A stretch of 64,000 nucleotides of DNA from Streptomyces thinghirensis (GTDB lineage: Bacteria; Actinomycetota; Actinomycetia; Streptomycetales; Streptomycetaceae): contig JAKFGP010000050.1 of the NCBI GenBank assembly GCA_021502835.1, forward strand, positions 186,001-250,000, in the 5' to 3' direction. Made by a program: the position numbers and the translations under genes. Shown here in pieces: positions 9,722 through 22,138 of the stretch (position 1 is its first letter; the number at the start of each line of letters is the position of its first letter). A model generated the notes under the pieces. The model saw only the letters and a list, made by a program, of their open reading frames with translations. It was not told where the DNA came from and did no database searches.

Positions 9722-10262
9722 ATGGACAGCCCTGCCGACAGCCCCATGGACAGCACAGCCTCGAACCGGCCGGCGGACGCGCGGGACCGCGACGAGGAGG
9801 GGCCGGGCGCGCAACGCCCGGCCCCGGGACGGCCTCGGCCGCCCCTTGCCGTACGGCACGGACGGCGTCCCCCGCCAGCCGGAAGGCGTCGTACGAGCCC
9901 CCGAGGAGACGGTCGCCGAGGCGCAGCGGCTGCTGGACGCGGGGCGGCCGTTCCACGCGCACGAGGTGTTCGAGGACGCCTGGAAGTCGGGCCCCGAGGA
10001 GGAGCGGGAGCTGTGGCGGGGGATGGCCCAGCTGGCCGTGGGACTCACGCACGCGGCCCGCGGCAACGTCACCGGCGGGGGCCAGGCTGCTGCGGCGCGG
10101 GGCCGGGGCGGTGACCGCGTGGGCGGCTGCGGCTCCCGGGCGGGGGCGGCCGTGCAGGATGGACCTGGACCGGGCCGCCGGCTGGGCCCGGGAGCTGGCG
10201 GAGGACGTGGAGGGCGGCGCGACCGTGGACGCGGAGGCGCGGGCACCTCGGCTGCGGGCTGA
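9722..10262 (+). CDS. DUF309 domain protein
   Basis: Member of the DUF309 family, small helical proteins of unknown function. The diagnostic motif is FHAHEVFEDAWKSG, followed by ELWRGMAQLAVGLTHAARGN and then LLRRGAGAV and WARELAEDV. The N-terminal 50 residues are polar and repetitive (MDSPADSPMDST). ATG at 9722 is the first in-frame start. Frame breaks near 9810 and 10080, and the 3' end is uncertain: the stop could be at 10262 or slightly later. It precedes cobF by about 50 bp on the same strand, which may mean shared transcription but gives no functional clue. Confidence 0.75.
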
Positions 10263-10310
10263 GAGCAGCCCGGCCGGGGCGTTGTCAGTGGCGTACGGCA
10301 GACTCGTGGC

Positions 10311-11087
10311 GTGCGGAAGATTCATGTGATCGGTATCGGCGCGGGCGACCCCGACCAGCTCACCCTGCAGGCGGTGAGGGGCGCTGCGCGGCACGGACGT
10401 GTTCTTCGTCCTGGACAAGGGCGAGGTGAAGGCCGACCTGGTGCGGCTGCGCCGGGACATGCTGGAGACGCACATGCCGGAGGGGACGTACCGGGTCGTC
10501 GAGGCGCGTGACCCCGAGACGGGACCGGAGCGCGGGGCGGCACGGCGTACTCCCCCGCCGTCGGGGACTGGCGCAGTGCCCGCGCCGGCATCTACGAGCG
10601 GCTGATCGCCGAGGAACTGGGCGAGGACGAGGCGGTGCCTTCCTGGTGTGGGGCGACCCGGCGCTCTACGACAGCACGCTGGGCATCCTGGAGGAGATCC
10701 TGGAGCGCGGCGCGGTGGCCTTCGAGTACGACGTCGTGCCGGGCATCAGCAGCGTCTCCTCACTCGTCGCCCGGCACCGGACCGGACTGAACCGGGTGGC
10801 GCGGCCGGTGCAGATCACCACCGGGCGGCGGCTCGCGGAGGGCTTCCCGGAAGGGGTGGACGACGTCGTGGTGATGCTCGACGCCCACCAGGCCTTCCGG
10901 CAGTACGCGGACCAGGACATCGACATCTACTGGGGCGCCTACATAGGCACCCCGGACGAGATCCTCGCCTCCGGCCCGATCGCCGAGGCCGCGCCCCTCA
11001 TCGAGCGGCTGCGCGCCGAGGCGCGGGAACTGCAAGGGCTGGATCATGGACACGTACCTGCTGCGGCGCAACCCGGGCGACGGCTAA
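10311..11087 (+). CDS. cobF: Precorrin-6A synthase (deacetylating)
   Basis: SAM-dependent methyltransferase of aerobic cobalamin synthesis that methylates C1 of precorrin-5 and releases acetate. The tetrapyrrole-methylase fold is plain: VRKIHVIGIGAGDPDQLT at the N-terminus with the GIGAGD loop, then FLVWGDPALYDSTLGIL, VVPGISSVSSL (the PGISS motif), RPVQITTGRRL and DVVVMLDAHQAF. The C-terminus is MDTYLLRRNPGDG. About 255 residues. GTG start at 10311. Breaks near 10385, 10540, 10635 and 11040. cobK, two steps on in the pathway, lies 2.1 kb away on the other strand, with an exporter gene between them. Confidence 0.93.
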
Positions 11088-11151
11088 GCCGGACCGACCG
11101 CCCGGGCGGACCGTCCCCGCATGCGTGGCCCGTGCACCGGTGTGATCGTGA

Positions 11152-13218
<2,067 letters not shown>

Positions 13219-13235
<17 letters not shown>

Positions 13236-13999
13236 GCCCCCAGCCGCTCCAGCCGCTCCAGCCGCTCCAGAACCGCCGGCACGTCGGACACCACGTCCGC
13301 GCCCCGCGGCGGCGGGGCCTGCGGACGACCACGACCGGGAGAGCCAGTTCGCGGGCCGCCGTGAGTTTGGCCGCGGTGGCCGCTCCCCGCTGTCCTTGGT
13401 CACTAGTACGTCGATGCGGTGCTCGCGCAGGAGGGCGCCTCTCGTCGGCCTCGGTGAACGGGCGCCGCGGCCAGCAGTACGCGTGTGTCCGCTGGGAGGG
13501 GTGGCTCGGGGGCTCCACCGAGCGGGCGACGAAGTGGTGGTCGGACAGGTGCGCGAAGGCCGCCAGGCCCAGTCGGCCGGTGGTCAGAAGACGCGGCGGC
13601 CGAGGCCCGGCAGCAGGTCGGCCGCCTCGGCGAGGGAGGCGGCCGAATGCCAGTGGTCGCCTGGTCCGGCCTGCCAGCCGGGGCGGCGCAGGATCACCGC
13701 CGGGGTGCCGGTGGCCGCGCGGCGGCGGACCGCGTTCGCCGTGATCGTCTCGGCGAACGGGTGGGTCGCGTCGACGAGGGCGTCCACGTGCTGCTCGCGC
13801 AGCCAGGCGGCCAGCCCTCGGGTCCGCCGAAGCCGCCGGTCCGCACCTCCCCGACGAGGGAGCCCGGCCGGGTCACGCGTCCCGCGAGGGAGGTGGTGAC
13901 GCGGACGCCGGATCGCGCCGCCAGATCGGCGGCCAGGCGGCGGGCCTCGGTGGTGCCGCCGAGGATCAGCACGTGCAGGGACGGGGTCAGGCGGGACAT
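13219..13999 (-). CDS. cobK: Precorrin-6A reductase
   Basis: NAD(P)H-dependent reductase of aerobic cobalamin synthesis (precorrin-6A to precorrin-6B). N-terminal HVLILGGTTEARRLAADL carries the nucleotide-binding GGTTEAR loop typical of CobK/CbiJ. Further blocks are VTTSLAGRVTRP, DALVDATHPFAETITANA (DATHPFA is diagnostic), GRRVFLTTGR and VLVTKDSG. ATG at 13999. Breaks near 13815, 13585, 13440 and 13395. The C-terminus runs into a triple 9-bp repeat (encoding LERLERLER), and the exact stop cannot be fixed; the gene probably overlaps the convergent MFS gene by some bases. Confidence 0.88.
13241..13270. repeat. Triple 9-bp tandem repeat at the cobK 3' end
   Basis: CAGCCGCTC occurs three times head to tail (13241-13267) just beyond the MFS stop codon. 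On the minus strand it encodes LER repeats at the CobK C-terminus. Confidence 0.9.
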
Positions 14000-14019
14000 G
14001 GCGTCGAGACTACGGTCCG

Positions 14020-14799
14020 TCAGGGCAGCAGGAGCTGGAGACCCCCACCACCGTCGCCGCGATCACCAGCCGCTCGAACAGACGTTGATTGATCCAGCTC
14101 GCAGCCCATGTGCCGATGAGCGCGCCCGGGCACCACGAAGACCACGAGCGCGGCGTCGAGAGCAGCGAGCGGCCGTCGATCAGGCCGAGGCCGGCGCTGA
14201 AGGGCAGCTTGGAGACGTTGACGATCAGGAAGAAGAAGGCCGACGTGCCCAGGAAGCCGAGTTTGCGGGAAGCTCGCGGAAGAGGAGGTACATCGACATC
14301 ACGGGGCCGCCCGCGTTGGCGACCATCGTGGTGAAGCCGCCGAGGACGCCGTACAAGCGGGCCTTCACGCGGCCGGTCCGTGAGGGTGACCTCGTCGGCT
14401 GCCCCCCCGCGTCGGCTGGCCCTGCCGCCGGCGCCACATCATCACCCCGGCCATGAACAGCAGGATCACACCGATCGACGTCCGGACGATCGCGTCGTCG
14501 GCCCACACCAGGAACAGGGTGCCCGCGACCACGCCGACCGCCACCGCCGGGAACAGCCGCCACGGCGTGGGCCAGTGCGCGTGGCGCCGGTAGGTGAGCA
14601 CGGCCAGGATGTCACCGGCGATCAGCACCGGCAGCAGGATGCCGGTGGAGGCGCGGGCGGGCAGGACCGCCGCGAAGATCGCGGAGGCTGACCGTGTTGG
14701 CCCCGCTCACGGCGGTCTTGGAGAAGCCGACGAGCAGGGCCGCGAAGGCGAGTGCGGCGAATTCCAGCCGGTGAGGTGCCACAGCGTCATGGTGTCCAT
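14020..14799 (-). CDS. TSUP-family permease (TauE/SafE)
   Basis: Membrane transporter of the TSUP family (sulfite, sulfonate or other small anion export/import; substrate not deducible). Family blocks are ALLVGFSKTAVSGANTVS near the N-terminus, GILLPVLIAGDILAVLTYRR, RLFPAVAVGVVAGTLFL, GVILLFMAGVMMWRRRQG, GGFTTMVANAGGPVMSMYLL and, near the end, PGALIGTWAASWINQRLFERL. About eight hydrophobic stretches over 255 residues. Start is ATG at 14799 or 14790. Breaks near 14750, 14690, 14385, 14270 and 14120. It lies downstream of the acyl-CoA synthetase on the same strand with a 63-bp gap. Confidence 0.85.
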
Positions 14800-14862
14800 T
14801 GCGGGCACCGATGCTATTGCACCTGTCCGGTGCCCGTAAGCACCGTCTCGCCAGGTGGCCCC

Positions 14863-16381
14863 TTAGCCGGCCGCGTACCGCACCCGCGAGTTCCCGCTTC
14901 AGCACCTTCGTGCTCGGGCCCAGCGGCAGCGCGTCCGCGAACTCCACGCGGCGCGGGTACTTGTACTTGCCGAGGTACTGCTTGGACCACTCGGTGACCT
15001 CGGCGGCGTCCGGCGTCGCGTCGGGGGCCGGGACGACGACGGCGCACACCTCCTCGCCGTGCAGTTCGTCCGGAAGGCCGATGACGGCTGCTTGCGCGAT
15101 GCCGGGTGGCGCATCAGCACCTCCTCGACCTCGCGCGGATAGACGTTGTAACCGCCGCCGGATGATGATGTCCTTCTTGCGGTCGACGATCCGGAGAAGC
15201 CGTCGTCGTCCTTGGTGCCGAGGTCCCCGGTGCGGAACCAGCCGTCGACGAGCGCCTCGGCGGTGGCCCCTGGAGCGGCCCAGGTAGCCGGAGAAGACGT
15301 TGTGGCCGCGTACGACGACCTCGCCCAGCTCACCGGGCGGCAGCAGCTCGATGCGGCCTTCGGCCTCCGCGCGGGCGATCTCGACGTCCACGCCCCACGG
15401 GGGATGGCCGATGGTGCCGGGCCTGGCGCCGAACACCGGCTGGTTCACGGCCGCCGCCGGGGAGGTCTCCGACAGCCCGTACCCTTCGTAGATCTTCGCG
15501 CCGAAGGCCTCCTCGAACCGCTCCAGGACGGCCACCGGCGGCGAGGCACCGCCGGAGATGCACCCTCGCAGCCCGGGCAGGGCGTCAGCCCCGGCAGCCG
15601 CGGCGGCGAGGGCGACGAACATGGTCGGGACGCCGTGGAAGGTGTTGACTTCTCCCGCACCATCCAAGCTCGATCGCGCGCGCGGCGTCGAAGCGCGGCA
15701 GCAGGACGAGGGGTGGCTCCGGCGCGCCAGGTGGAGTTCAGGGAGACGGTCTGGCCGAAGGCGTGGAACAGCGGCAGCGCGCCGAGCGCGACGTCGTCGG
15801 GTCGGATGTCGTTGGCGTCGAAGGCGTTGACGGTCGCGTTCATCACCAGGTTGAAGTGGCTGAGCACGGCGCCCTTGGGGACGCCCGTGGTGCCGCTGGT
15901 GTAGAAGACGACGGCGGGGTCGTCGGCGTCGCGGGTGACGTAGGAGGGCAGTGGCTCGGCGTCGGCCGCGAGCTTGTCCAGCTCGTCGCCGAGGGTGACG
16001 ACCCCGTCACGCCCCGCCTCCCCGGGCTGCGGCCGCTCCGGTCTCCGCCTGTGCCGGGTGGCACAGCAGCAGGGTGGCGCCGCTGTCGCGCAGGACGTGC
16101 TCGACCTCCGTCGGTGACAGCAGCAGGTGGACGGGGACGACGACGCCGCCGGTCGCGGCGATGGCGTAGTACGCCTGCGGGAATTCGGCGGTGTTCGGCG
16201 CCATCAGCGCGACCCGGTCCCCCGGCCGGACCCCCAGGCCGGTGAGGGCGCCGGCCTGGGCCCGGGCCCGCTGCCACACCTCGGCGAAGGTCAGCCGCAG
16301 GCCGCCCTCGACCAGCGCCTCCTTGTCGGGACGGCGCCGGGCGTTCTCGGCGAGGATGGCGGCGACGGAGAGGGTTGCCAT
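14863..16381 (-). CDS. Long-chain-type acyl-CoA synthetase (AMP-forming)
   Basis: Adenylate-forming enzyme that activates a carboxylic acid with ATP and CoA. ATG at 16381, MATLSVAAILAENARRRPDK. The ATP-loop reads FYTSGTTGVPKGA, then LPLFHAFGQTVSLNS, TFHGVPTMFVALAAAA, YEGYGLSETSPAA (A5), GWFRTGDLGTKDDDGF (A7), DRKKDIIIRGGYNVYPREVE (A8, read across an indel) and a final block with the catalytic lysine, GPSTKVLKREL. About 500 residues. Breaks near 16030, 15715, 15660, 15270, 15190, 15155 and 14870. It follows the thiolase gene by 155 bp on the same strand, pointing to fatty- or aromatic-acid breakdown. The acid is not identified. Confidence 0.9.
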
Positions 16382-16536
16382 GGGGTGTTGCTCCGTTTCC
16401 TTGCTGCTTCCTTGTTGCTGCGGCTCCGCAGCTGGGGCGGATGATGTGCGTCGGCCGGGCCAGGGGGTGTCGTTTGGATCTTGCCGGGGTCGCAAGGCAC
16501 CGTTGCCTGGAGCCGGCCTGATCCGAACGGCACCCC

Positions 16537-17727
<1,191 letters not shown>

Positions 17728-17774
17728 GGGGGACTCCTGACCGTCACTCGGTCGCCGGGCGGCGAACGAACACG

Positions 17775-17791
17775 AATTAGCACTGCTAGTT
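17775..17791. promoter_or_regulatory. Palindromic operator candidate between thiolase and hydrolase genes
   Basis: AATTAGCACTGCTAGTT, a 17-bp palindrome centred on 17783 with one mismatched pair (core TAGCA-C-TGCTA perfect). It lies 48 bp upstream of the thiolase start and about 75 bp upstream of the divergent hydrolase. Size and position fit a TetR-type acyl-CoA-responsive repressor; that is inference. Confidence 0.5.
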
Positions 17792-17864
17792 TTGGACTAT
17801 AGACCGCCGGACCGCTCCCTGGGAAGATCCTCCGGTGACCTTCACCGACGCAGCTGGAGGAGAG

Positions 17865-18674
17865 ATGACCGAGGCCCGCGAGCACGTCCTGAGCGGAACG
17901 CGGGGACGGCTCACCGCCCGCGAGTGGCCGGCCGGGCGGCCCACGTACGTGGCGCTGCTGGTGCACGGGTACGGCGAGCACATCGGCCGCTACGACGAGG
18001 TGGCCGGCGTCCTGACCGGGCACGGCGCGGCCGTCCACGGCGTCGACCACGCCGGGCACGGGCGGTCGGACGGCGAACGGGTGCTGATCGAGGACTTCGA
18101 GGACGTGGTCACCGACGTGCACACCGTGGCGGAGCGTGCCCGGGCCGCCCACCCGGACCTGCCCGTCGTCATGATCGGGCACTCCATGGGCGGCCTGATC
18201 GCGTCCCGCTACGCCCAGCGCCACCCCGGCGAGCTGACCGCGCTGGTGCTGTCCGGGCCGGTCATCGGCGACTGGGAGCTGCCGCGCACGCTGCTCGCCC
18301 TTCAGGAGATCCCCGACACCCCGATCAGCCCGTCCTCGCTCTCCCGGGACCCGGCGGTCGGCGCGGCGTACGCGGCGGACCCGCTGGTGTGGCACGGCCC
18401 CATGAAGCGGCCGACGGCGGAGGCGTTCGTACGGACCCTGGACACCGTGGCCGAGGGCGGCGACGTCGGCCCGCTCCCGCTGCTGTGGGCGCACGGCGAC
18501 GACGACCGGCTGGTACCGCTGCCCGGCAGCCGCGTCGGTGTCGAACGGCTCAGTGGCGGCGACCTGACCGAGCGGATCTACCCGGGCGCCCGGCACGAGA
18601 TCTTCAACGAGACGAACCGGGCGGAGGTGTTCACCGACGTCACGCGCTTCCTGGACGGCGTACTCGCCCGCTGA
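17865..18674 (+). CDS. Alpha/beta hydrolase, monoacylglycerol-lipase-like
   Basis: Serine hydrolase of the Hydrolase_4 (monoglyceride lipase) type. Readable in one frame. GGAGGAGAG precedes the ATG at 17865. The oxyanion motif is HGYGEHIGRYDEVA, followed by DHAGHGRSDG. The nucleophile elbow is GHSMGG. The acid is in HGDDDRLVP and the histidine in PGARHEIFNE. 269 residues, no signal peptide, so probably cytosolic. It diverges from a thiolase/acyl-CoA synthetase pair and shares an operator-like palindrome with it, which suggests that it releases fatty acids that those enzymes then use. Confidence 0.93.
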   Translation: MTEAREHVLSGTRGRLTAREWPAGRPTYVALLVHGYGEHIGRYDEVAGVLTGHGAAVHGVDHAGHGRSDGERVLIEDFEDVVTDVHTVAERARAAHPDLPVVMIGHSMGGLIASRYAQRHPGELTALVLSGPVIGDWELPRTLLALQEIPDTPISPSSLSRDPAVGAAYAADPLVWHGPMKRPTAEAFVRTLDTVAEGGDVGPLPLLWAHGDDDRLVPLPGSRVGVERLSGGDLTERIYPGARHEIFNETNRAEVFTDVTRFLDGVLAR

Positions 18675-18746
18675 GCGGCCGGGCGTCCGCCCCCGGCGCC
18701 CCGGCGGGGGCGTTTGCCCTGGAGCCCCCTGGGCACCCGCGCCCCC

Positions 18747-19018
18747 ATGGAGTGGTTGCGCCGCGCCGCCTGCGTGGATGAGGACCCCGAACTGTTCTTC
18801 CCGGTGGGCACGGCCGGACCGGCTCTGCGGGACACCGAGGCCGCCAAGGACGTCTGCGCCCGGTGCCCGGTGAGCGCGCAGTGCCTGGCGTTCGCCCTGG
18901 AGCTGGGGCAGACGTCGGGCGTGTGGGAGGTACCGGCGATGAGGAGCGCGTGGCTCTGCTCCGTACGACCGCGCAGTACGCACATGCGCACGAACACGCG
19001 TATACGCACGACGAAATG
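18747..19018 (+). CDS. WhiB-family iron-sulfur transcription factor
   Basis: Small [4Fe-4S] regulator of the actinobacterial Wbl family. Four cysteines follow the family spacing: AACVDEDPELFFP (Cys9), then DVCARCPVSAQC with the remaining three. The invariant GVWGG turn is broken by a lost base near 18930: the present frame reads GVWEVPAM, while the next frame continues GTGDEERVALLRTT as expected. The intended C-terminal stop is therefore unclear (19018 in the first frame, later in the second). ATG at 18747. It is followed 12 bp on by a DUF3140 gene. Which Wbl subgroup it belongs to cannot be said from this alone. Confidence 0.88.
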
Positions 19019-19029
19019 AGGGGCAACTC

Positions 19030-19362
19030 ATGGCCGACGCCCTCGAACTCGACGCGCTGTGGGAGGACTTCCACCGCGTGGTGAACATGACCTCCGCGGA
19101 ACTCTCGGACTGGCTCCGGGTACGCGACTCCGGCGAGCTGACCGAGCCGCTGCCGGACGACGCCGGCTCACCACTGGGGCAGCACGTCCTCGCGATCCTG
19201 CAGAAGCGGCGCACGGACCTGACGGACGACGACCTCCGGGCGATGCGCAAGGTCGTGGACACCGTGACTTCGCAGACCGACCTGGAGAACGAGCCCCGGT
19301 CCGAGGACACCCGGCTCAGGCACCGGCTCATGACGGTCGGTCACGACCCGCTGAAACCGTAG
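19030..19362 (+). CDS. DUF3140 protein
   Basis: Cytosolic protein of 110 residues matching the DUF3140 pattern: LWEDFHRVVNMTSAELSDWL, then LQKRRTDLTDDDLRAMRKVV. Single clean frame. ATG at 19030 follows GAGGGGC. Charged and helical with no membrane segment or obvious catalytic motif. Its function is unknown; the FHRVVNMT...LSDWL motif in such proteins has been suspected to bind nucleic acid but nothing here tests that. It is tightly linked to the WhiB gene upstream and the endonuclease-like gene (2 bp gap) downstream. Confidence 0.75.
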   Translation: MADALELDALWEDFHRVVNMTSAELSDWLRVRDSGELTEPLPDDAGSPLGQHVLAILQKRRTDLTDDDLRAMRKVVDTVTSQTDLENEPRSEDTRLRHRLMTVGHDPLKP

Positions 19363-19364
19363 CC

Positions 19365-20016
19365 GTGAGCCGCGACCAGCGGCGGGTCGTACGGGAACTC
19401 GTCGACGCGCACGGGCAGACGTACGCCGAGGAGGCGGGCATCCGGCTGAAGGGACACCCCGCAGCCGCTGTACCGGCTGCTCGTCCTCGCCCATCTGCTC
19501 AGCGCCCGCATCAGCGGTTCGATCGCCGTGGCCACCGCCCGTGCCCTGCACGAGGCGGGGCTTCGCGACCCGCGCCGCATGGCCGCCGCCGACTGGCAGG
19601 GCGGGTGGACGCGCTGGGCCGGGGCGGCTACCGGCGCTACGACGAGCGCACCGCCACCCAGCTCGGCGACGCGGCCGACCTGCTGACCGAGCGGTGGGGG
19701 CGGGGACCTGCGCCGGCTCCGGAAGGAGGCGGACGGCGAGGTGCCCGAAGTGCGGCGGCTGCTCCAGGAGTTCCCCGGGGTGGGCCCGACCGGCGCGGAC
19801 ATCTTCCTGCGCGAGGCGCAGCGCGTCTGGCCCGAGGCGGCTCCCTACCTGGACCGCAAGGCCCTCCAGGGCGCGGAACGCCTCGGCCTGCCGGGCGACC
19901 CCGACCGGCTCCTCGGCCTCGCCGGGACGACGGAACCGGCCGTCCTCGCGGCGGCGCTGGTGCGCGCGTCGCTGGACAAGGAGGTCGCGCGGGACACCCT
20001 CGAACGCGCCGGATGA
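19365..20016 (+). CDS. HhH-GPD superfamily endonuclease/glycosylase-like protein
   Basis: DNA-repair-like protein of the endonuclease III (helix-hairpin-helix) superfamily. The N-terminal half has LLVLAHLLSARISGS, a helix pattern seen in the EndoIII six-helix barrel, and YDERTATQLGDAADLL. The hairpin and acidic residue are clear: EFPGVGPTGADIFLREAQ, then PYLDRKAL with the aspartate at the expected distance. No C-terminal four-cysteine iron-sulfur loop is seen, so it belongs to a reduced branch. About 215 residues. GTG start at 19365. Breaks near 19460, 19605 and 19705. Substrate lesion unknown. It starts two bases after the DUF3140 stop. Confidence 0.8.
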
Positions 20017-20125
20017 GGCTTCCGGGCTCCGGCCTCCGGTCACCCGAACAACCCCGTGCGCTGGTGCGTCCGCGGGGGCGGTGATGCGCTGAGGACACCG
20101 TGTCACGTCCCAGGAGGCATCCGCG

Positions 20126-21023
20126 ATGAGCCGTCGTCCGTCCCACCCCGTCCGTCTCATGGCCTCCGCCCTGGCGGCGAGCGCGCTGCTCGACCACGGC
20201 GGCCTGCTCGGACGACGGCGGCGGGTCGGGGGCGGCCTCGGACACCGCCGCCGCACAGGCCCGCGCCGCCAAGGAGGACGCAGAGAAGGACGCCGGAAGG
20301 GACGCGGCGAAGAAGCAGCCCACGGGCTCCCCGCGACGTCGCCCACGGGTTCGCCCACCGCGTCCCCCTCCGCCCTCACCGAGTCCGGCGCGAAGGCCGC
20401 CCTGCTCACCGAGGCCGACCTGGAGGGCGGCTGGAACCAGGTCCAGGACGCGGACAAGTGGCGCGACCGGCTGCTCGTCGGCGAGGTCGACGTCTCCGAC
20501 TTCCTCACCGCCAAGACCGACGCGGCGGACTGCCAGAGACTCCTCGACGGCCTCTACCGCGACAATCTGCTGGGCGAGCCGTCGGGACCGTCGGCGCTGA
20601 CCGGCTTCGAGCAGGGCGACTCCCGTCTGCTTGAGCAGGTCGCCGCCTACGACCGCGCCGGTCTGGACGACAGCCTGACGTGGATGGGCTCCCTGCCGCA
20701 GAAGTGCGATCAGTTCACCGCGACCGACGAGGCGGGCGAGAAGCGCACGGTCCAGGTCACCGAGGCCTCGGTGCCCGAGGTCGGCGACGCGCGTGAGGGC
20801 CTGCACGTGACCGTGCGGGGAACCACGGCCGACAACCCGGCCACGCTCACCCTCGACCTCGTCGCCGTACGCGTCGGCACCTCCGCCCTCACCGTCACCG
20901 GCGGCGGCCTCGACGGCGACGAGGCCGCGTCCGTGGAGCAGGCGGTGCGGCAGGGGACCGAGCGCCTGAAGACCGTCCTGGACGGCGGGGACCCCTTCTC
21001 CGCGGCCCACCAACCTGGACTGA
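20126..21023 (+). CDS. Secreted lipoprotein of unknown function
   Basis: Streptomyces-type lipoprotein, about 300 residues. N-terminus MSRRPSHPVRLMASALAASALL, then a lipobox region that can be read as ACSDDGGG after correcting an indel near 20190. A low-complexity Ala/Lys/Glu and TSPTGSPTASPS linker follows. The globular part begins at KAALLTEADLEGGWNQV and includes DCQRLLDGLYRDN, ALTGFEQGDSRLLEQVA and LTWMGSLPQKCDQF, with two cysteines that could form a disulfide, and VTVRGTTADNPATLTL. It ends RPTNLD after a frame correction near 21005. No enzymatic motif. Probably anchored to the outer face of the membrane. Confidence 0.8.
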
Positions 21024-21133
21024 CCGCGAGGGCTCCCCCGCCTTCCACCCACCTCGGGCGAAAACCGGACAGCGTGATCACCGGACGGCACAATGGTGCG
21101 GGACGGACAGCGCACGCGCGAGGGAGCCGAGAC

Positions 21134-21528
21134 GTGAGCGAGAGCGACCCCGTCCCCGGCGGGCGTCCGGGTAGAGGTCGAGCGGGCCACCGCACTGAGC
21201 GGGGAGCTGTCCGGGCAGGGCGTGCACGGAGTCGTGCTGTCCTACGTCGACACGGCGGGGATCGGCAGGGTGAAGACCGTTCCCACCGCGAAGCTCGCCT
21301 CGGCCACGGCCTGGGGCGTCGGCATGTCGCCGGTGTTCGACACGTTTCTCGCCGACGACACGATCGTCGCCACGGACGTCCAGGGGCTGGCCGGGCTGTT
21401 GCAGGAGCGGGGTGGACGCCGACGAACTGGCACCCTGCCGGACGCGCTGCGCATCGCGCGCTGGGCGGGACGGGACAACGCGCGCGCGGGTCTACCGGCT
21501 GCCGGAGGGCCTGGTGGACGACGGCTGA
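21134..21528 (+). pseudogene. Truncated glutamine-synthetase-like gene
   Basis: The first 80 residues match the N-terminal beta-grasp part of type I glutamine synthetases: HGVVLSYVDTAGIGRVKTVP, TAKLASATAWGVGMSPVFD and DTIVATDV. After GLAGLLQERG the similarity stops. The remaining roughly 50 residues (DALRIARWAGRDN, VYRLPEGLVDDG) do not match the enzyme, and a stop follows at 21528. A full-length enzyme would be about 450 residues, so the ATP- and ammonia-binding parts are absent. GTG start at 21134. Either a real deletion product or an assembly collapse that joined two genes. Small frame breaks near 21170, 21415 and 21485. Confidence 0.65.
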
Positions 21529-21599
21529 GCGACGTGGGTCCGGTCACAGTCCCGGAGCGCCGCCCGGGAAGCAGGAACGGCTGAAAGTATGATCGCGCG

Positions 21600-22136
21600 A
21601 TGTCTGACACGGCCGAAACCACGCCGGGCTGGCTGTCGACCGACGAACTCGAGATGGCACGCGCCCGCATGCCGATCCTCTACGTCGAGGCGGTGCCCGT
21701 GCGCGTCGACGACAGCGGAGAAGTCACCAGCGTCGGCCTGCACCGCGCATCGGTCCCGACGGGGACGGTCAGCCGGACGCTGGTCTCCGGCCAGGTGCTG
21801 CACCACGAGCGGGTCCGGGACGCCCTGCTGCGTCACCTGGAGAAGGACCTCGGCGCGGTGGCGCTGCCCAGGTGCCGTCCTCGCTCCAGCCGTTCACGGT
21901 GGCCGAATACTTCCCCACGCACGGCGTCACGCCGGCTACCACGATCCGCAGCAGCACGCGGTCTCCTCGCCTACGTCGTGCCGGTGGCCGGCGACTGCCG
22001 GCCGGCGCCAGGACGCTGGACCTGGTCTGGTTCAGCCCGCAGGAGAGCTCTGTCACCGGCGGTGCAGAGCGAGATGCCGGGCGGCCACGGGGTGCTGCTG
22101 AAGCAGGCGCTGGCGCATGTGGGCTGCGTGGTCTGA
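21600..22136 (+). CDS. NUDIX-family protein (DUF4916)
   Basis: Actinobacterial protein related to NUDIX hydrolases but with a degraded box. MSDTAETTPGWLSTDELEMA, then MPILYVEAVPVRVDDSGEVT, SRTLVSGQVLHHERVRDALLRHLEKDLG, PSSLQPFTVAEYFPT, HAVSLAYVVPVAGDC, LDLVWFSPQE and GGHGVLLKQALAHVGC. About 178 residues. ATG at 21600. Breaks near 21750, 21875, 21945, 21965, 22005 and 22050. No REXXEE motif is visible, so catalysis is doubtful. Convergent with mnhG. Confidence 0.78.
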   Translation: MSDTAETTPGWLSTDELEMARARMPILYVEAVPVRVDDSGEVTSVGLHRASVPTGTVSRTLVSGQVLHHERVRDALLRHLEKDLGAVALPRCRPRSSRSRWPNTSPRTASRRLPRSAAARGLLAYVVPVAGDCRPAPGRWTWSGSARRRALSPAVQSEMPGGHGVLLKQALAHVGCVV

Positions 22137-22138
22137 GG

